A stretch of 62,222 nucleotides of DNA from Neocallimastix lanati (nom. inval.) (taxonomy: Eukaryota; Neocallimastigomycota; Neocallimastigomycetes; Neocallimastigales; Neocallimastigaceae): positions 477,501 to 539,722 of the forward strand of contig JACVTC010000126.1 in NCBI GenBank assembly GCA_016946835.1, written 5' to 3'. The notes under the pieces were generated by a model. That model was given only the letters and a program-made list of their open reading frames with translations, ran no database searches and had not been told where the DNA came from. Of the stretch, positions 38,925 to 49,000 are shown one piece after another. The translations under genes were made by a program, and so were the position numbers. Every line of letters starts with the position of its first letter. Positions within the stretch are counted from its first letter, which is position 1.

Positions 38925-41900
38925 ATGTCTCCTGAACCACCAATGAATAACTCTTATGAATCAAATGATTTAATAATCAATTATTTAGGGGACTATAACA
39001 AACCTAAAACAAATCCAATCAACTATAATATTTCAAATGTATCAATTCATGATGAACATAAATCAAATATATCAGATAAAATTATGGAATCACGTGATAT
39101 AATAATCAATAACGTGGAAAATAATAATAATCTAGAATTAAACCTTATTGGTAAAAATAAATTAGTAAAACCTCATGATAGTCCACTTCCACCTATGATT
39201 CCAAATATAATTACAAACGACCTAAATAGAAAAACTATATATGAATTTATTAACAATCATAAATGTCATCCAGATTATAATAATGGATATGTAATATCCA
39301 TAGATTCTGGAGCATCTTCAAATATCACGGGATCATTAAAAAATCTATGTAATGTTAGAGATTATCATACTAATATGATACTACCAACAAAGGAAAAGGA
39401 AATAGTACAAGTTTCAAAAATTGGAGATCTTACGGGATACATCAATAATATTTACTTCATAATAAAAAATGTATTATATTCAGAAGATATTAATGAAAAT
39501 AAAACATTAATATCATTCAACGATCTTAAAAGACAATACTTAGTTGATATTATCATTATTGATAACAATGCATACTTTAGATTAGCAAAACTAAATGGTC
39601 AACTTTTATGCATAGAAAAAGAAAACTCAATCAAAATTTGTAATATTTACGTTAATAATAAACAAAGAAATTATAAAACAATATACAGTTTACAAAGTAG
39701 CAATCTAGACCAATACTCCTTAAGTATATGGCATAAAAGACTGTGCCATTTCTATAACAATAATCTTATTAAATTCCTAAATGGACACACAATTAACAAA
39801 ACTTTATGTATTGGCTGCAAAATATCAAAGCTGAAAAAAGAACCTTTCAGAAAAACTTTAAATGCAAGAAGTACAAGGCCATTGGAACTAATCCACTCGG
39901 ACATTATTGGACCTCTTAAAGAATCAAGGAATAATTTCAAATATATTTTAACTTTCCTTGATGATTTCACAAGAAAAAGTTGGATATATCTACTAAAAAG
40001 AAAATCCGAAGTTCCAGAAATCTTTGAAAATTTCATACGTATGGTGACAAATGAATCAAATTTAACAATAACAAAAATACAAAGTGACAATGGAAAAGAA
40101 TATACATCAAGAAAATTCATAGATATCTGCAACAAAGCAGGTATACAAAGAAATCTTATCGTTCCAAGAAACCCACAAAGCAGGTATACAAAGAAATCTT
40201 ATCGTTCCAAGAAACCCACAAAGCAGGTATACAAAGAAATCTTATCGTTCCAAGAAACCCACAAAGCAGGTATACAAAGAAATCTTATCGTTCCAAGAAA
40301 CCCACAAAGCAGGTATACAAAGAAATCTTATCGTTCCAAGAAACCCACAAAGCAGGTATACAAAGAAATCTTATCGTTCCAAGAAACCCACAAAGCAGGT
40401 ATACAAAGAAATCTTATCGTTCCAAGAAACCCACAAAGCAGGTATACAAAGAAATCTTATCGTTCCAAGAAACCCACAAAGCAGGTATACAAAGAAATCT
40501 TATCGTTCCAAGAAACCCACAAAGCAGGTATACAAAGAAATCTTATCGTTCCAAGAAACCCACAAAGCAGGTATACAAAGAAATCTTATCGTTCCAAGAA
40601 ACCCACAAAGCAGGTATACAAAGAAATCTTATCGTTCCAAGAAACCCACAAAGCAGGTATACAAAGAAATCTTATCGTTCCAAGAAACCCACAAAGCAGG
40701 TATACAAAGAAATCTTATCGTTCCAAGAAACCCACAAAGCAGGTATACAAAGAAATCTTATCGTTCCAAGAAACCCACAAAGCAGGTATACAAAGAAATC
40801 TTATCGTTCCAAGAAACCCACAAAGCAGGTATACAAAGAAATCTTATCGTTCCAAGAAACCCACAAAGCAGGTATACAAAGAAATCTTATCGTTCCAAGA
40901 AACCCACAAAGCAGGTATACAAAGAAATCTTATCGTTCCAAGAAACCCACAAAGCAGGTATACAAAGAAATCTTATCGTTCCAAGAAACCCACAAAGCAG
41001 GTATACAAAGAAATCTTATCGTTCCAAGAAACCCACAAAGCAGGTATACAAAGAAATCTTATCGTTCCAAGAAACCCACAAAGCAGGTATACAAAGAAAT
41101 CTTATCGTTCCAAGAAACCCACAAAGCAGGTATACAAAGAAATCTTATCGTTCCAAGAAACCCACAAAGCAGGTATACAAAGAAATCTTATCGTTCCAAG
41201 AAACCCACAAAGCAATGGAAGAGCTGAAAGATTAAATGGAACAATAATAAATGCTACAAAAGCATTATTAAATCAAGCAAAATTAAGCTACCATTTCTGG
41301 GAAGATGCTGTAAGAACCGCAGTTAAAATATACAACATGACTCCAAGAACTGCAATAAAGTTTAAAATTCCTGATGAATTATACTACCATAAAGAAGTGA
41401 ATATTGACAATCTTCGTGTTTTTGGATGCAGAGCATACTACTATGTAGACGCTTCCCTTAAAAACTCAAAATTTGATAACAACACATTACCTGGAATTTT
41501 CTTAGGATATGATGAACATTCTCCAGGATATGTTATTTTCGGAACTAATGATTGCAAAACTCATATTGTTCGTGATGCCGTATTCGAAGAGGATATCCCT
41601 GGAAACTTTAATTTTAATAACAAAACAAATTATAAAGAAAATTACACACCTGAAGAACTTAACACAGAAGAAGATGAAGATGAAGACGAAGATTTAGAAT
41701 ATGAATCAAATGAAAATAATTCAAACGTTCATCACCAAAGTAACAACAATCAAAATGTACTCTTAATTCAACAAAATTTCAATAATAATAATACTTCAAA
41801 TTTCAATGACAGTAACTATTCAAGTGAAGATTCTCATGAGTATTCTCAAAACAATGATAATAATAACTCATTAAATAATAACAAAATTTACAACGACAAC

Positions 41901-42773
41901 TATGATATTTCTACTAATAAATCAAATAATATTCCAAGTAATAATTCAAATATTATTTCAAATAATAAATCAAATAATATTCCAAATAATAATTCAAATA
42001 TAATTTCAAATAATAATTCAAACAATATCTCAAATAATAAATCAAATAATACTTCAAATATTATTTCAAATAGTAACTCAAACAATAATTCATATAAGAA
42101 TTCAAATAATTCAACAATTAAATCAAATATCTCGAATCACAATTTAACGAATAATTTAAATAAAATAAAATATATATTTAACAATGACTCAAATATTGTC
42201 AATAAAATGAAATCAGATATTAAACAATATAATTTAAAGCATAATGGTATTATTAGTGATTATAAAAATAATAAATTTAATGCTAATAAAATTGTTAATA
42301 AACAATTAAAACAGGCAACGAAAAATTTAAAAGATTTTATTAAAAATAAATATAACAATGAAGAACTCTTATCAGAAATTTACAAAAATATAAAATCAAA
42401 TATATTTTCAAATAATGATAATAACTCCTCAAATAATAATTCCAATACAAATAATAATTTAAAATCAATAAATAATTCTAATATTCCAATTAATTATCAA
42501 AATAATTCAAAGAATATATCTAATGCAAAACAGTCAAATAAAAAGATAATTATTAAAGTTCAAGCCACAAATTCAAATAATTTACATATGCCTGAAAACA
42601 TTAATCAAAATAGGAAAATTAAAAATCAAGCCACAATTAATACTTCAAAATTTTCAAAAAAAGAAGAGAGTGAGACGACAACCCGCGGATCCGATCCGGT
42701 GTCGTCGGTATCGTTGTGCAGTCGCCTCACAGCTCGACCAGCGAGCCATTTGGGGGAACCCCCGCGAGATTGA
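38925..42773 (+). CDS. copia-type Pol (protease + integrase only), with internal repeat array
   Basis: Open for 1282 residues from the first ATG, probably translated by readthrough from gag. The aspartic protease signature IDSGASS has its Asp at residue 127. The integrase zinc domain (H270, H275, CIGC near 297) and catalytic residues D326 and D388 follow, with the Glu at 768 in NGRAERLNG. D388 and E768 are separated by 379 residues because of the 43-bp repeat array. Subtracting 344 residues restores exactly 35, the DD35E spacing. After the integrase core (to about residue 915) the protein is Asn/Ser-rich, and the last 35 or so residues come from a GC-rich block of unknown origin. No YVDD-type reverse transcriptase motif is present. 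Almost certainly inactive as it stands. Confidence 0.85.
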   Translation: MSPEPPMNNSYESNDLIINYLGDYNKPKTNPINYNISNVSIHDEHKSNISDKIMESRDIIINNVENNNNLELNLIGKNKLVKPHDSPLPPMIPNIITNDLNRKTIYEFINNHKCHPDYNNGYVISIDSGASSNITGSLKNLCNVRDYHTNMILPTKEKEIVQVSKIGDLTGYINNIYFIIKNVLYSEDINENKTLISFNDLKRQYLVDIIIIDNNAYFRLAKLNGQLLCIEKENSIKICNIYVNNKQRNYKTIYSLQSSNLDQYSLSIWHKRLCHFYNNNLIKFLNGHTINKTLCIGCKISKLKKEPFRKTLNARSTRPLELIHSDIIGPLKESRNNFKYILTFLDDFTRKSWIYLLKRKSEVPEIFENFIRMVTNESNLTITKIQSDNGKEYTSRKFIDICNKAGIQRNLIVPRNPQSRYTKKSYRSKKPTKQVYKEILSFQETHKAGIQRNLIVPRNPQSRYTKKSYRSKKPTKQVYKEILSFQETHKAGIQRNLIVPRNPQSRYTKKSYRSKKPTKQVYKEILSFQETHKAGIQRNLIVPRNPQSRYTKKSYRSKKPTKQVYKEILSFQETHKAGIQRNLIVPRNPQSRYTKKSYRSKKPTKQVYKEILSFQETHKAGIQRNLIVPRNPQSRYTKKSYRSKKPTKQVYKEILSFQETHKAGIQRNLIVPRNPQSRYTKKSYRSKKPTKQVYKEILSFQETHKAGIQRNLIVPRNPQSRYTKKSYRSKKPTKQVYKEILSFQETHKAGIQRNLIVPRNPQSNGRAERLNGTIINATKALLNQAKLSYHFWEDAVRTAVKIYNMTPRTAIKFKIPDELYYHKEVNIDNLRVFGCRAYYYVDASLKNSKFDNNTLPGIFLGYDEHSPGYVIFGTNDCKTHIVRDAVFEEDIPGNFNFNNKTNYKENYTPEELNTEEDEDEDEDLEYESNENNSNVHHQSNNNQNVLLIQQNFNNNNTSNFNDSNYSSEDSHEYSQNNDNNNSLNNNKIYNDNYDISTNKSNNIPSNNSNIISNNKSNNIPNNNSNIISNNNSNNISNNKSNNTSNIISNSNSNNNSYKNSNNSTIKSNISNHNLTNNLNKIKYIFNNDSNIVNKMKSDIKQYNLKHNGIISDYKNNKFNANKIVNKQLKQATKNLKDFIKNKYNNEELLSEIYKNIKSNIFSNNDNNSSNNNSNTNNNLKSINNSNIPINYQNNSKNISNAKQSNKKIIIKVQATNSNNLHMPENINQNRKIKNQATINTSKFSKKEESETTTRGSDPVSSVSLCSRLTARPASHLGEPPRD
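40134..41208 (+). repeat. 43-bp minisatellite, 25 identical copies, inside integrase
   Basis: The unit begins AAAGCAGGTATACAAAGAAA. The array spans exactly 1075 bp (25 x 43). Because 43 is not a multiple of 3, successive units are read in three frames, all open, giving a 43-residue super-repeat (IQRNLIVPRNPQ, RYTKKSYRSKKPT, VYKEILSFQETH). The sequence CAAAGCA occurs at both ends of a single ancestral unit, a likely microhomology seed. The 24 extra copies add 1032 bp, a multiple of 3, so the frame is restored downstream. Confidence 0.97.
42668..42770. other. GC-rich block of unknown origin
   Basis: 103 bp at about 63% GC (65 of 103 by my count) in an otherwise very AT-rich region. It includes CGCGGATCCGATCCGG and a GGGGGAACCCCC hairpin. 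It is joined in frame to the copia ORF on the left and touches the gypsy LTR on the right. It could be foreign DNA captured at a junction, host sequence of unusual composition, or an assembly/linker artefact. Confidence 0.6.
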
Positions 42774-43268
42774 TAAGAATGTACTAAATAATGCATTCTT
42801 AATTAAATCTACGATTTATTTCTAATACATTATGTGTACATTATTATTTTTGTACTTTAATAAATTTTTAAATCCAAAGATCAAAAATTAAATCAAAAAT
42901 TATATTAAACTTTAGATTTTTATATTAAATCTTATATTAAAAGTAATATTTTTATATATTTAAAACTTATATTAGCAATATTAATAATAAATCTTATTTT
43001 TTTTTTATATTAATAATGAAAATTTATATTAATAATATTTTTATATATTGATAATTAAAAATTTATATATTATATTTTAACTTTTTATTATAAAATTTTA
43101 TATCGAAATGTTTTATTTTATATTGAAAAATATTTTATTTTATTAAAAACCTTTATATTAGAATAGTATTTTTATTTTTATTTGAATATTTTAACAGATT
43201 GTAATAAAAATTATAGCCAATTAAATAAATTCTTATTAGTAATATTTTAGATATTTTTAAATAAATAA

Positions 43269-43315
<47 letters not shown>

Positions 43316-43613
43316 TTTTATTAATATTATAAATGTATTTTATTTATATTGTTATAATTAAATTTTATATAACTAATTATAAAATTCAATTTAAATTTAA
43401 TAGTTTTTATAAAAAAAAAAAAAATAAATAAAATGTAATTTAGTGGCAAGAACAACTTTTATGCCTTGAAAAAAGTATAAATAGTTGTAAATTTTGCTAC
43501 TAATTTTTAAATATCATCAAGTAAAATTAATAAAATAAATAAAAATAATAAATAAATGAATAAAATTTGTGTTTCCTTACTTTATTTTTATTTAATTCTC
43601 TAAAACCTTAACA
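42771..43613 (+). repeat. gypsy element 1, 5' LTR
   Basis: 843 bp starting TGATAAGAATG and ending CCTTAACA. It contains an internal A43 tract (43271-43313). A TATAAATAG at about 43477 is a plausible promoter core. Confidence 0.9.
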
Positions 43614-43619
43614 TTTATA

Positions 43620-43636
43620 TGGTGGAGATATCGGGG
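43620..43636 (+). other. gypsy element 1 primer-binding site
   Basis: TGGTGGAGATATCGGGG lies 6 nt after the LTR. Its TGG start complements a tRNA 3' CCA. The first nine bases are shared with element 2. Confidence 0.65.
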
Positions 43637-45068
43637 AATTAAATAGAAATAATAGTAAATAACATAGATTTTTTTTTTTTTTTAATTTTTTTTATTTTAT
43701 ATTGATAAACAAGTAAGTCGTTAATCCTTTGATTAACCTATGGCGCTTGTTTGATATATATATAAAAAAATTTTTTTTAAATAAGTAAAATTAAGATTCT
43801 AAAAAAACAAATTTTGTAAAATTATAACAAGGAGCGGATAGAGCTCATACACAGTGTATTCTCAGATAGCAACAAATTAACTCTATTCATAGTAGGTTAT
43901 TGAATAGTAGTTAATTTGGAGATTAATTGGAAAGTAGACGAAGGTATTTGGTTACCGACCCGGTAATAATAGTTCAGCCTTCAACGTTTCAACACACGAA
44001 GGTGCGGGTACTTTCCAAGCACTGGCGAATAAGGAGCTTACGTCACCGAAGGCGTAAGATTGTTTTTTTTATATATATTTTTTTTACTTTTCTTTGTGCT
44101 AGTTATAAGGCACTTTATTATATAAAGTATCAGACTTTGGCTAACTTCGCCATTTAAATTTTTTTTATTTTTTTTTTATTACTGATACTTTATTTGTTTA
44201 ATAATTCCTGTAAAAGAATCTTAATTTACTTTGAAAATATTGTGTTAGTTAATAAAAATATTATTGAATACTTTTAAAATTTTTTTTATTCCGTACATAG
44301 ATTATCGGATTAAGTTTATCCTACATAGTAATTGGGCTAGTGGGCTCTGAACTGCTATATTTTATATTGAATATAGTAATCGTGGCACACGCGTGGCATG
44401 ACACCATTAGGTAAGCTGCACGTCAGACAGTGTGTACTATCAGATTGTACGACAATAAAGATTATTTTTTGTATTTAATAATTATAATTAATTAATAATT
44501 TTATTAGCTATAACAAAACAATATTTATCGTTTAAAAAGAAAAATTTTTGAAAGGTGAAAATAATAAATAAAACTTTGCTTCTAAATTTATTACTACAAA
44601 TATACTAAATTACAAAATTCAAGTGGTCGATAAAGATTTCGAGCTTGAAAAATTATTCTATTAAGTTGTCGATAAAGATTTCGAACTTAAAATTATTCTA
44701 TTAAGTTGTCGATAAAGATTTCGAACTTAAAATTATTCTATTGAGTTGTCGATAAAGATTTCGAACTTAAAAATTATTCTATTGAGTTGTCGATAAAGAT
44801 TTCGAACTTAAAAATTATTCTTAATAAAGTAGTCGAAAAGAACCTCGTGCTTTATAATTTCTACTAAGTTGTCGATAAAGATTTCGAGCTTATATCTACT
44901 AAAGAAAGCAAATAAAATTATTATTTTCAAAAGTTACTAAAATATATTGTTTTAAAAAAATTGATTCGATATTAAATTACCTATTAAATTATATTTTTAA
45001 AGTTGTATTTCCAAATTTATTCTTATTTAATCACCTCATTAATATACAACAAGAAATATTTAAACAAA
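43637..45068 (+). other. gypsy element 1 untranslated leader
   Basis: About 1.4 kb without a convincing gene. A two-tier hairpin lies at 43707-43752 (AAACAAG/CTTGTTT outside GTTAATC/GATTAAC). A GC-richer, possibly structured zone lies at about 43828-44060 and another at 44330-44450. The open frame at 43927-44157 starts at TTG and resembles nothing I know. A roughly 40-bp tandem array (44623-44895) precedes gag. Confidence 0.55.
44623..44895 (+). repeat. tandem 40-bp repeats in the gypsy leader
   Basis: Six good copies and one diverged copy of a unit with core GTCGATAAAGATTTCGARCTT, starting near 44623, 44665, 44705, 44745, 44786, about 44830 (diverged) and 44869. The embedded TCGA...TCGA spacing suggests a small repeated structural or protein-binding motif, for example for RNA packaging. 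Confidence 0.75.
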
Positions 45069-45980
45069 ATGTCCAAGGAAACAACTTTGAGCTTTAAAGA
45101 ATTGAAAAAAGAATTAAGAGATATTGTGAAACTTAGCAAGGACAATTTAGATATTAAGTCCTGGGCTACTGAATTAAAACTTTGGATCAAGATACAAGGT
45201 ATTACAGATCCAGAAACAATATTTAATGCTTGTTTACTTACCAGCTCTGGTGAAGTACAACGCGTTATTGAAGATTTGGGAGAAGATAGTGATGATGAAA
45301 GTGATGATTCATCAGATGAAGAAGAAGAAGATGATGAAGAAGAAAATGTTGATGATGATATTAAATTTCCTTCTCTTGGAAAAATCATTTCAAGTCTTGA
45401 AAATTTTTACGGTATTAAAGAAGACCAAAATTTACTTCTTAAAGAACTTCGTGCAATGCGAATTAAAAGAAACGAAAAGATTAAAGACTTTAATGTAAGA
45501 TATAGAACTTTGTACACTAAACTTGATAAAAAGAGAAGAAAGCGCATCGGTGTACTAGATTATATTGATTCTATTCAAAATAATTATGAAGCTTGGAAGA
45601 AATTATCCCTTAAAGATGATATAAGTATGGAGAAAGCTTTCAAAATTGCCGAGAAAGTAGATAGACTTTCTGTAAGGAACAATAATATTAATACCTATAA
45701 TGTTAATAATTCCCAGCATAATCAAAATAATCAAAACAGTACTACTTCAAGACTTTATCCTAAAAGAAGAAACGAAACTTTCCAAACAAGTCAAACAAAT
45801 AATAAACCGAAACCTCAAGATATTATAGAAGAATCAACCCAGAAAATGAGAAATTTATCTATTAAAACTTGCTTCTTCTGTAAGGAAGAAGGTCATTACT
45901 CATACTATTGCCCTCAATTAAATAAGATTATGGAAAAAAATAAAAAAGAAATATATTCCAAAAAGTCTTTAAACTTCTAA
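45069..45980 (+). CDS. gypsy element 1 Gag
   Basis: 303 aa from ATG at 45069; the open frame extends upstream only to a TTG. It starts MSKETTLSFKELKKEL, has a strongly acidic stretch (SDDESDDSSDEEEEDDEEEN), then a retrotransposon capsid domain (SLENFYGIKEDQNLLLKEL, MRIKRNEKIKDFNVRY). It ends with a canonical CX2CX4HX4C zinc knuckle (CFFCKEEGHYSYYC). The last codons TTA AAC TTC TAA contain the slippery heptamer for Pol expression. Confidence 0.92.
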   Translation: MSKETTLSFKELKKELRDIVKLSKDNLDIKSWATELKLWIKIQGITDPETIFNACLLTSSGEVQRVIEDLGEDSDDESDDSSDEEEEDDEEENVDDDIKFPSLGKIISSLENFYGIKEDQNLLLKELRAMRIKRNEKIKDFNVRYRTLYTKLDKKRRKRIGVLDYIDSIQNNYEAWKKLSLKDDISMEKAFKIAEKVDRLSVRNNNINTYNVNNSQHNQNNQNSTTSRLYPKRRNETFQTSQTNNKPKPQDIIEESTQKMRNLSIKTCFFCKEEGHYSYYCPQLNKIMEKNKKEIYSKKSLNF

Positions 45981-46020
45981 ATGGGAGCAGAAGCACTCCC
46001 AATGACAAAACAATAGCTTC
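45968..46020 (+). promoter_or_regulatory. -1 ribosomal frameshift signal, gypsy element 1
   Basis: Slippery TTTAAAC at 45968-45974 is in the correct register (TTA AAC in the gag frame). A 7-nt spacer follows, then a 6-bp stem (45982-45987 with 45996-46001, TGGGAG/CTCCCA) and an 8-nt loop. Loop bases GAAGC (45990-45994) complement GCTTC at 46016-46020, so an H-type pseudoknot is possible. Slipping back one base enters the pol frame, which is open from 45974 to 49978. Confidence 0.85.
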
Positions 46021-49000
46021 ATTAAATAATTTACAAAATAATACTTTTACTAAGAATACTCCAATTGATAATAATTCCTTTAATGAAGAATCTGAAGAAT
46101 TTGATTTTAGTGACACACCTGATAGTGAGGATGATATCATTATAAATGCTATAAAAAGAAAAATGAATGATAATAACAGCGAAAAAGAAGAAAGTAATTC
46201 CAAGAAAGTACATAAAAGTTTAAAAGATAATCCACGTCCTTTCGCAACTCCTGCTTTAAGAAAGAAGAAAGAAAATGAGCTACATAATAAACCAAATAAA
46301 GCTTATAAAAATCAAATACTTCCATCAATTTTAACTCAACCAAATATTAACAAAGAAAAACAAAAAGAAAAGGAATTAAGAAATATGACAAGAGTAAGAG
46401 AAAGTAAAGAAGAAAACAACAATTATTCATCAAAAGGAAAGGAAAAAGTTGAATCTGAAGATATACTTGTAATCGATAATGAAATAGAAGATCTAGAAAT
46501 GAATAAAGATAATCAACAAAATAAAACTAATACTTTGGAAAAATTAATTTCAACAAAAACTAAAGAAACTAATAATGGAAATACTCAGTTAGTAAAGAGG
46601 AATATTAAAATGATGAATAATAAAGAACCTTACAATATTATGGATGATTTAAATAATCTTAAATCCAGTATTACGATAGGTCAACTCTTGAATGCATGTC
46701 CGAAAATTCGTTCACAACTAACTCAAGGTTTAAAGTTAGAAAAATCTAAAATAATTGGAACTGTAGACAATGTAATAGCACGAACTTTATTAGTAAATAA
46801 CTATGATCATAGCTACATAAGTAAAAGTAATGAAGTAGCCGAAGAAGACTTAGCAATGGTTGATGCAAGTGTTGACGGAGTACTAGGAAAACTTTTAATT
46901 GATTCTTGTAGTAACCTAAGCATCGTTACTAAGCAGTATTTTGATAAATTACCTGGTGAATATGAAACAGTTGGAAAAAGTCGTGGAAGAATCCAACTAG
47001 CAACACAAGATGAAGAATACTCGGAAGGAATTATTGTTCGATTACCAGTAAAAATTAATAATTATGAATTTAATGCGGACTTTAGAATTATTGAGAAAGA
47101 AGACTCTTTTTATGATATGTTAATAAACTTTAAAACTCAAATCGATCATTGTTTATTTATTCATCCGACCTTAAACAGTTTATGTAAACTTTTGTCAGAA
47201 AGTGAATACGAAGAAATAGCTAAAATAAATAATCAATATTATGATGAAGAAAGTATAATTTGCACTATTAGAAAAGTTAAAGAAACGAATAATGAAAAGG
47301 AAATTATAAAGGAATTAACTCCAATGGAATTTATTGAGAGTGATGAATTTTTAAGTACCTTAAATAAAGATTATAAAGAACAAATTATTAAAATTCTCAA
47401 AGAAATGATTGACATAGTTGCCACTTCAACAGAAGAACTAACTCCTTCTAAACTTTCACCACATAAGATCCGTTTAAAAGCAAATTCAAAGCCAGTAAAA
47501 TTAAGAAGTTATAGGTTAACTAAATTAAAATCAGATATCTTAAAAGAAGAACTTACAAAACTTATTAAGAAAGGATTGATAGAACCATCCTGTTCAGAAT
47601 GGTCATCTCCAGTAGTACTTATTCTAAAACACAATGGAAAGTGGCGCTTGTGCATTGACTACCGAAAAGTCAATGATATGACAGAAAAAGATTCTTATTC
47701 AGTTCCATATATAGATGAAATTTTTGATAGTCTCGGAGGAGCTAAAATATTTACAACTCTTGATTTATTTTCTGGTTTTCACCAAATCTTAATGGATGAA
47801 GAAAGCGTTGAAGTAACCACTTTCACTACTAAGTTTGGAAATTATCAATTTAAGGTTATGCCTTTTGGACTTACTGGAGCTCCCTCAACCTTCCAAAGAG
47901 AAATGAATAAAATTTTATTCCCTTTTATTGGTGAATTTGTTTACGTATTTATTGATGATGTTTTGATCTATTCAAAAAGTATCGAAGAACATTTAATTCA
48001 TATTAAACAAGTATTAGAAGTATTTAAAGAAAACAAGTTAAAAATTAATATTGAAAAGTGCCATTTTCTTCAAACTGAAGTTGATGTATTAGGTCACAAA
48101 CTTACTACTAAAGGATTAAGTCCCATGGAAAGTAAAATAACAGCTATTAAGAAGTGGGAAGCCCCTTCATCAATTCATGAATTAAGATCATTTCTAGGAG
48201 CAGTAGGATATTATCGTGACTTTATTCCTAAATATGCTCAAATTACCTCACCTTTATGTAAATTATTGAAAAAGAATACTAAATATGAATGGAATAAAGA
48301 ACAACAAGAAAGCTTTGAACTCCTAAAAGAAAAATTAATCAATGCACCTATTCTAAAATTTCCGTCATTTGACAAACCTTTTATCATTAGAACTGATGCT
48401 TCGTATAATGGAATTGGTGGAGTTCTTTTACAAAAAGAAGAAGAAACCGGTAAGGAGCATCCAATACACTTTATAAGTAGAAGTTTAAAGAAAGCTGAAA
48501 AGAATTATGGTATTACCGATTTGGAAGGAACCGCTTTGTTTTACTGTATGACTAAATTTAAATCTTATATTGAAGGAAATCCACTACCTACAACTATTTA
48601 CACAGATCATAAACCATTAGTTGGTTTATTTAAGAATAAAGAACCTTTGAATGCAAGGCAAACAAGATGGTGTCTAACCGCTAGTATGCTTGGAATTAAT
48701 ATAAAATATGAATCAGGCAAAAAGAATGTGTTAGCTGATGCTCTTTCAAGAATGAAAAGTAAGGAAGAGAGAAAGATATTATTAACAAAAATTACTGATG
48801 GAAATAATGAAGAATTATTATCTAAAGTTATAAAGGAATTTATTAATGAAAAGTTTACTGTTATTGATGGTGAAGATTACTTTATCGACAATGGAAATTA
48901 TAGAAAATTAATAACGGACGAAAATGAAAGGTTTAAATTAATTTTAGAAGCTCATAATATTGGCCACGAAGGATATTACAAAACATATCAAAGACTTAAG

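Larger units (their letters stand above)
37830..42770 (+). mobile_element. Ty1/copia-like retrotransposon, lacks reverse transcriptase
   Basis: Encodes Gag and a protease-integrase polyprotein in one frame with an intervening TGA. Protease followed by integrase, as here, is the copia gene order, but no reverse transcriptase or RNase H follows. The ORF runs into an Asn-rich region and then a GC-rich block ending at the 5' LTR of the gypsy element inserted at 42771. No sequence to the right of that gypsy element continues the copia ORF. The element is therefore incomplete or rearranged. Confidence 0.8.

Noticed and set aside
40134-41208. Regular identical repeats suggesting a CRISPR array
   Set aside because: The units are contiguous with no spacers, are within a retrotransposon ORF, and the genome is eukaryotic.
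43927-44157. 76-aa open frame in the gypsy leader
   Set aside because: Starts at TTG, no family resemblance, and lies in the untranslated leader.
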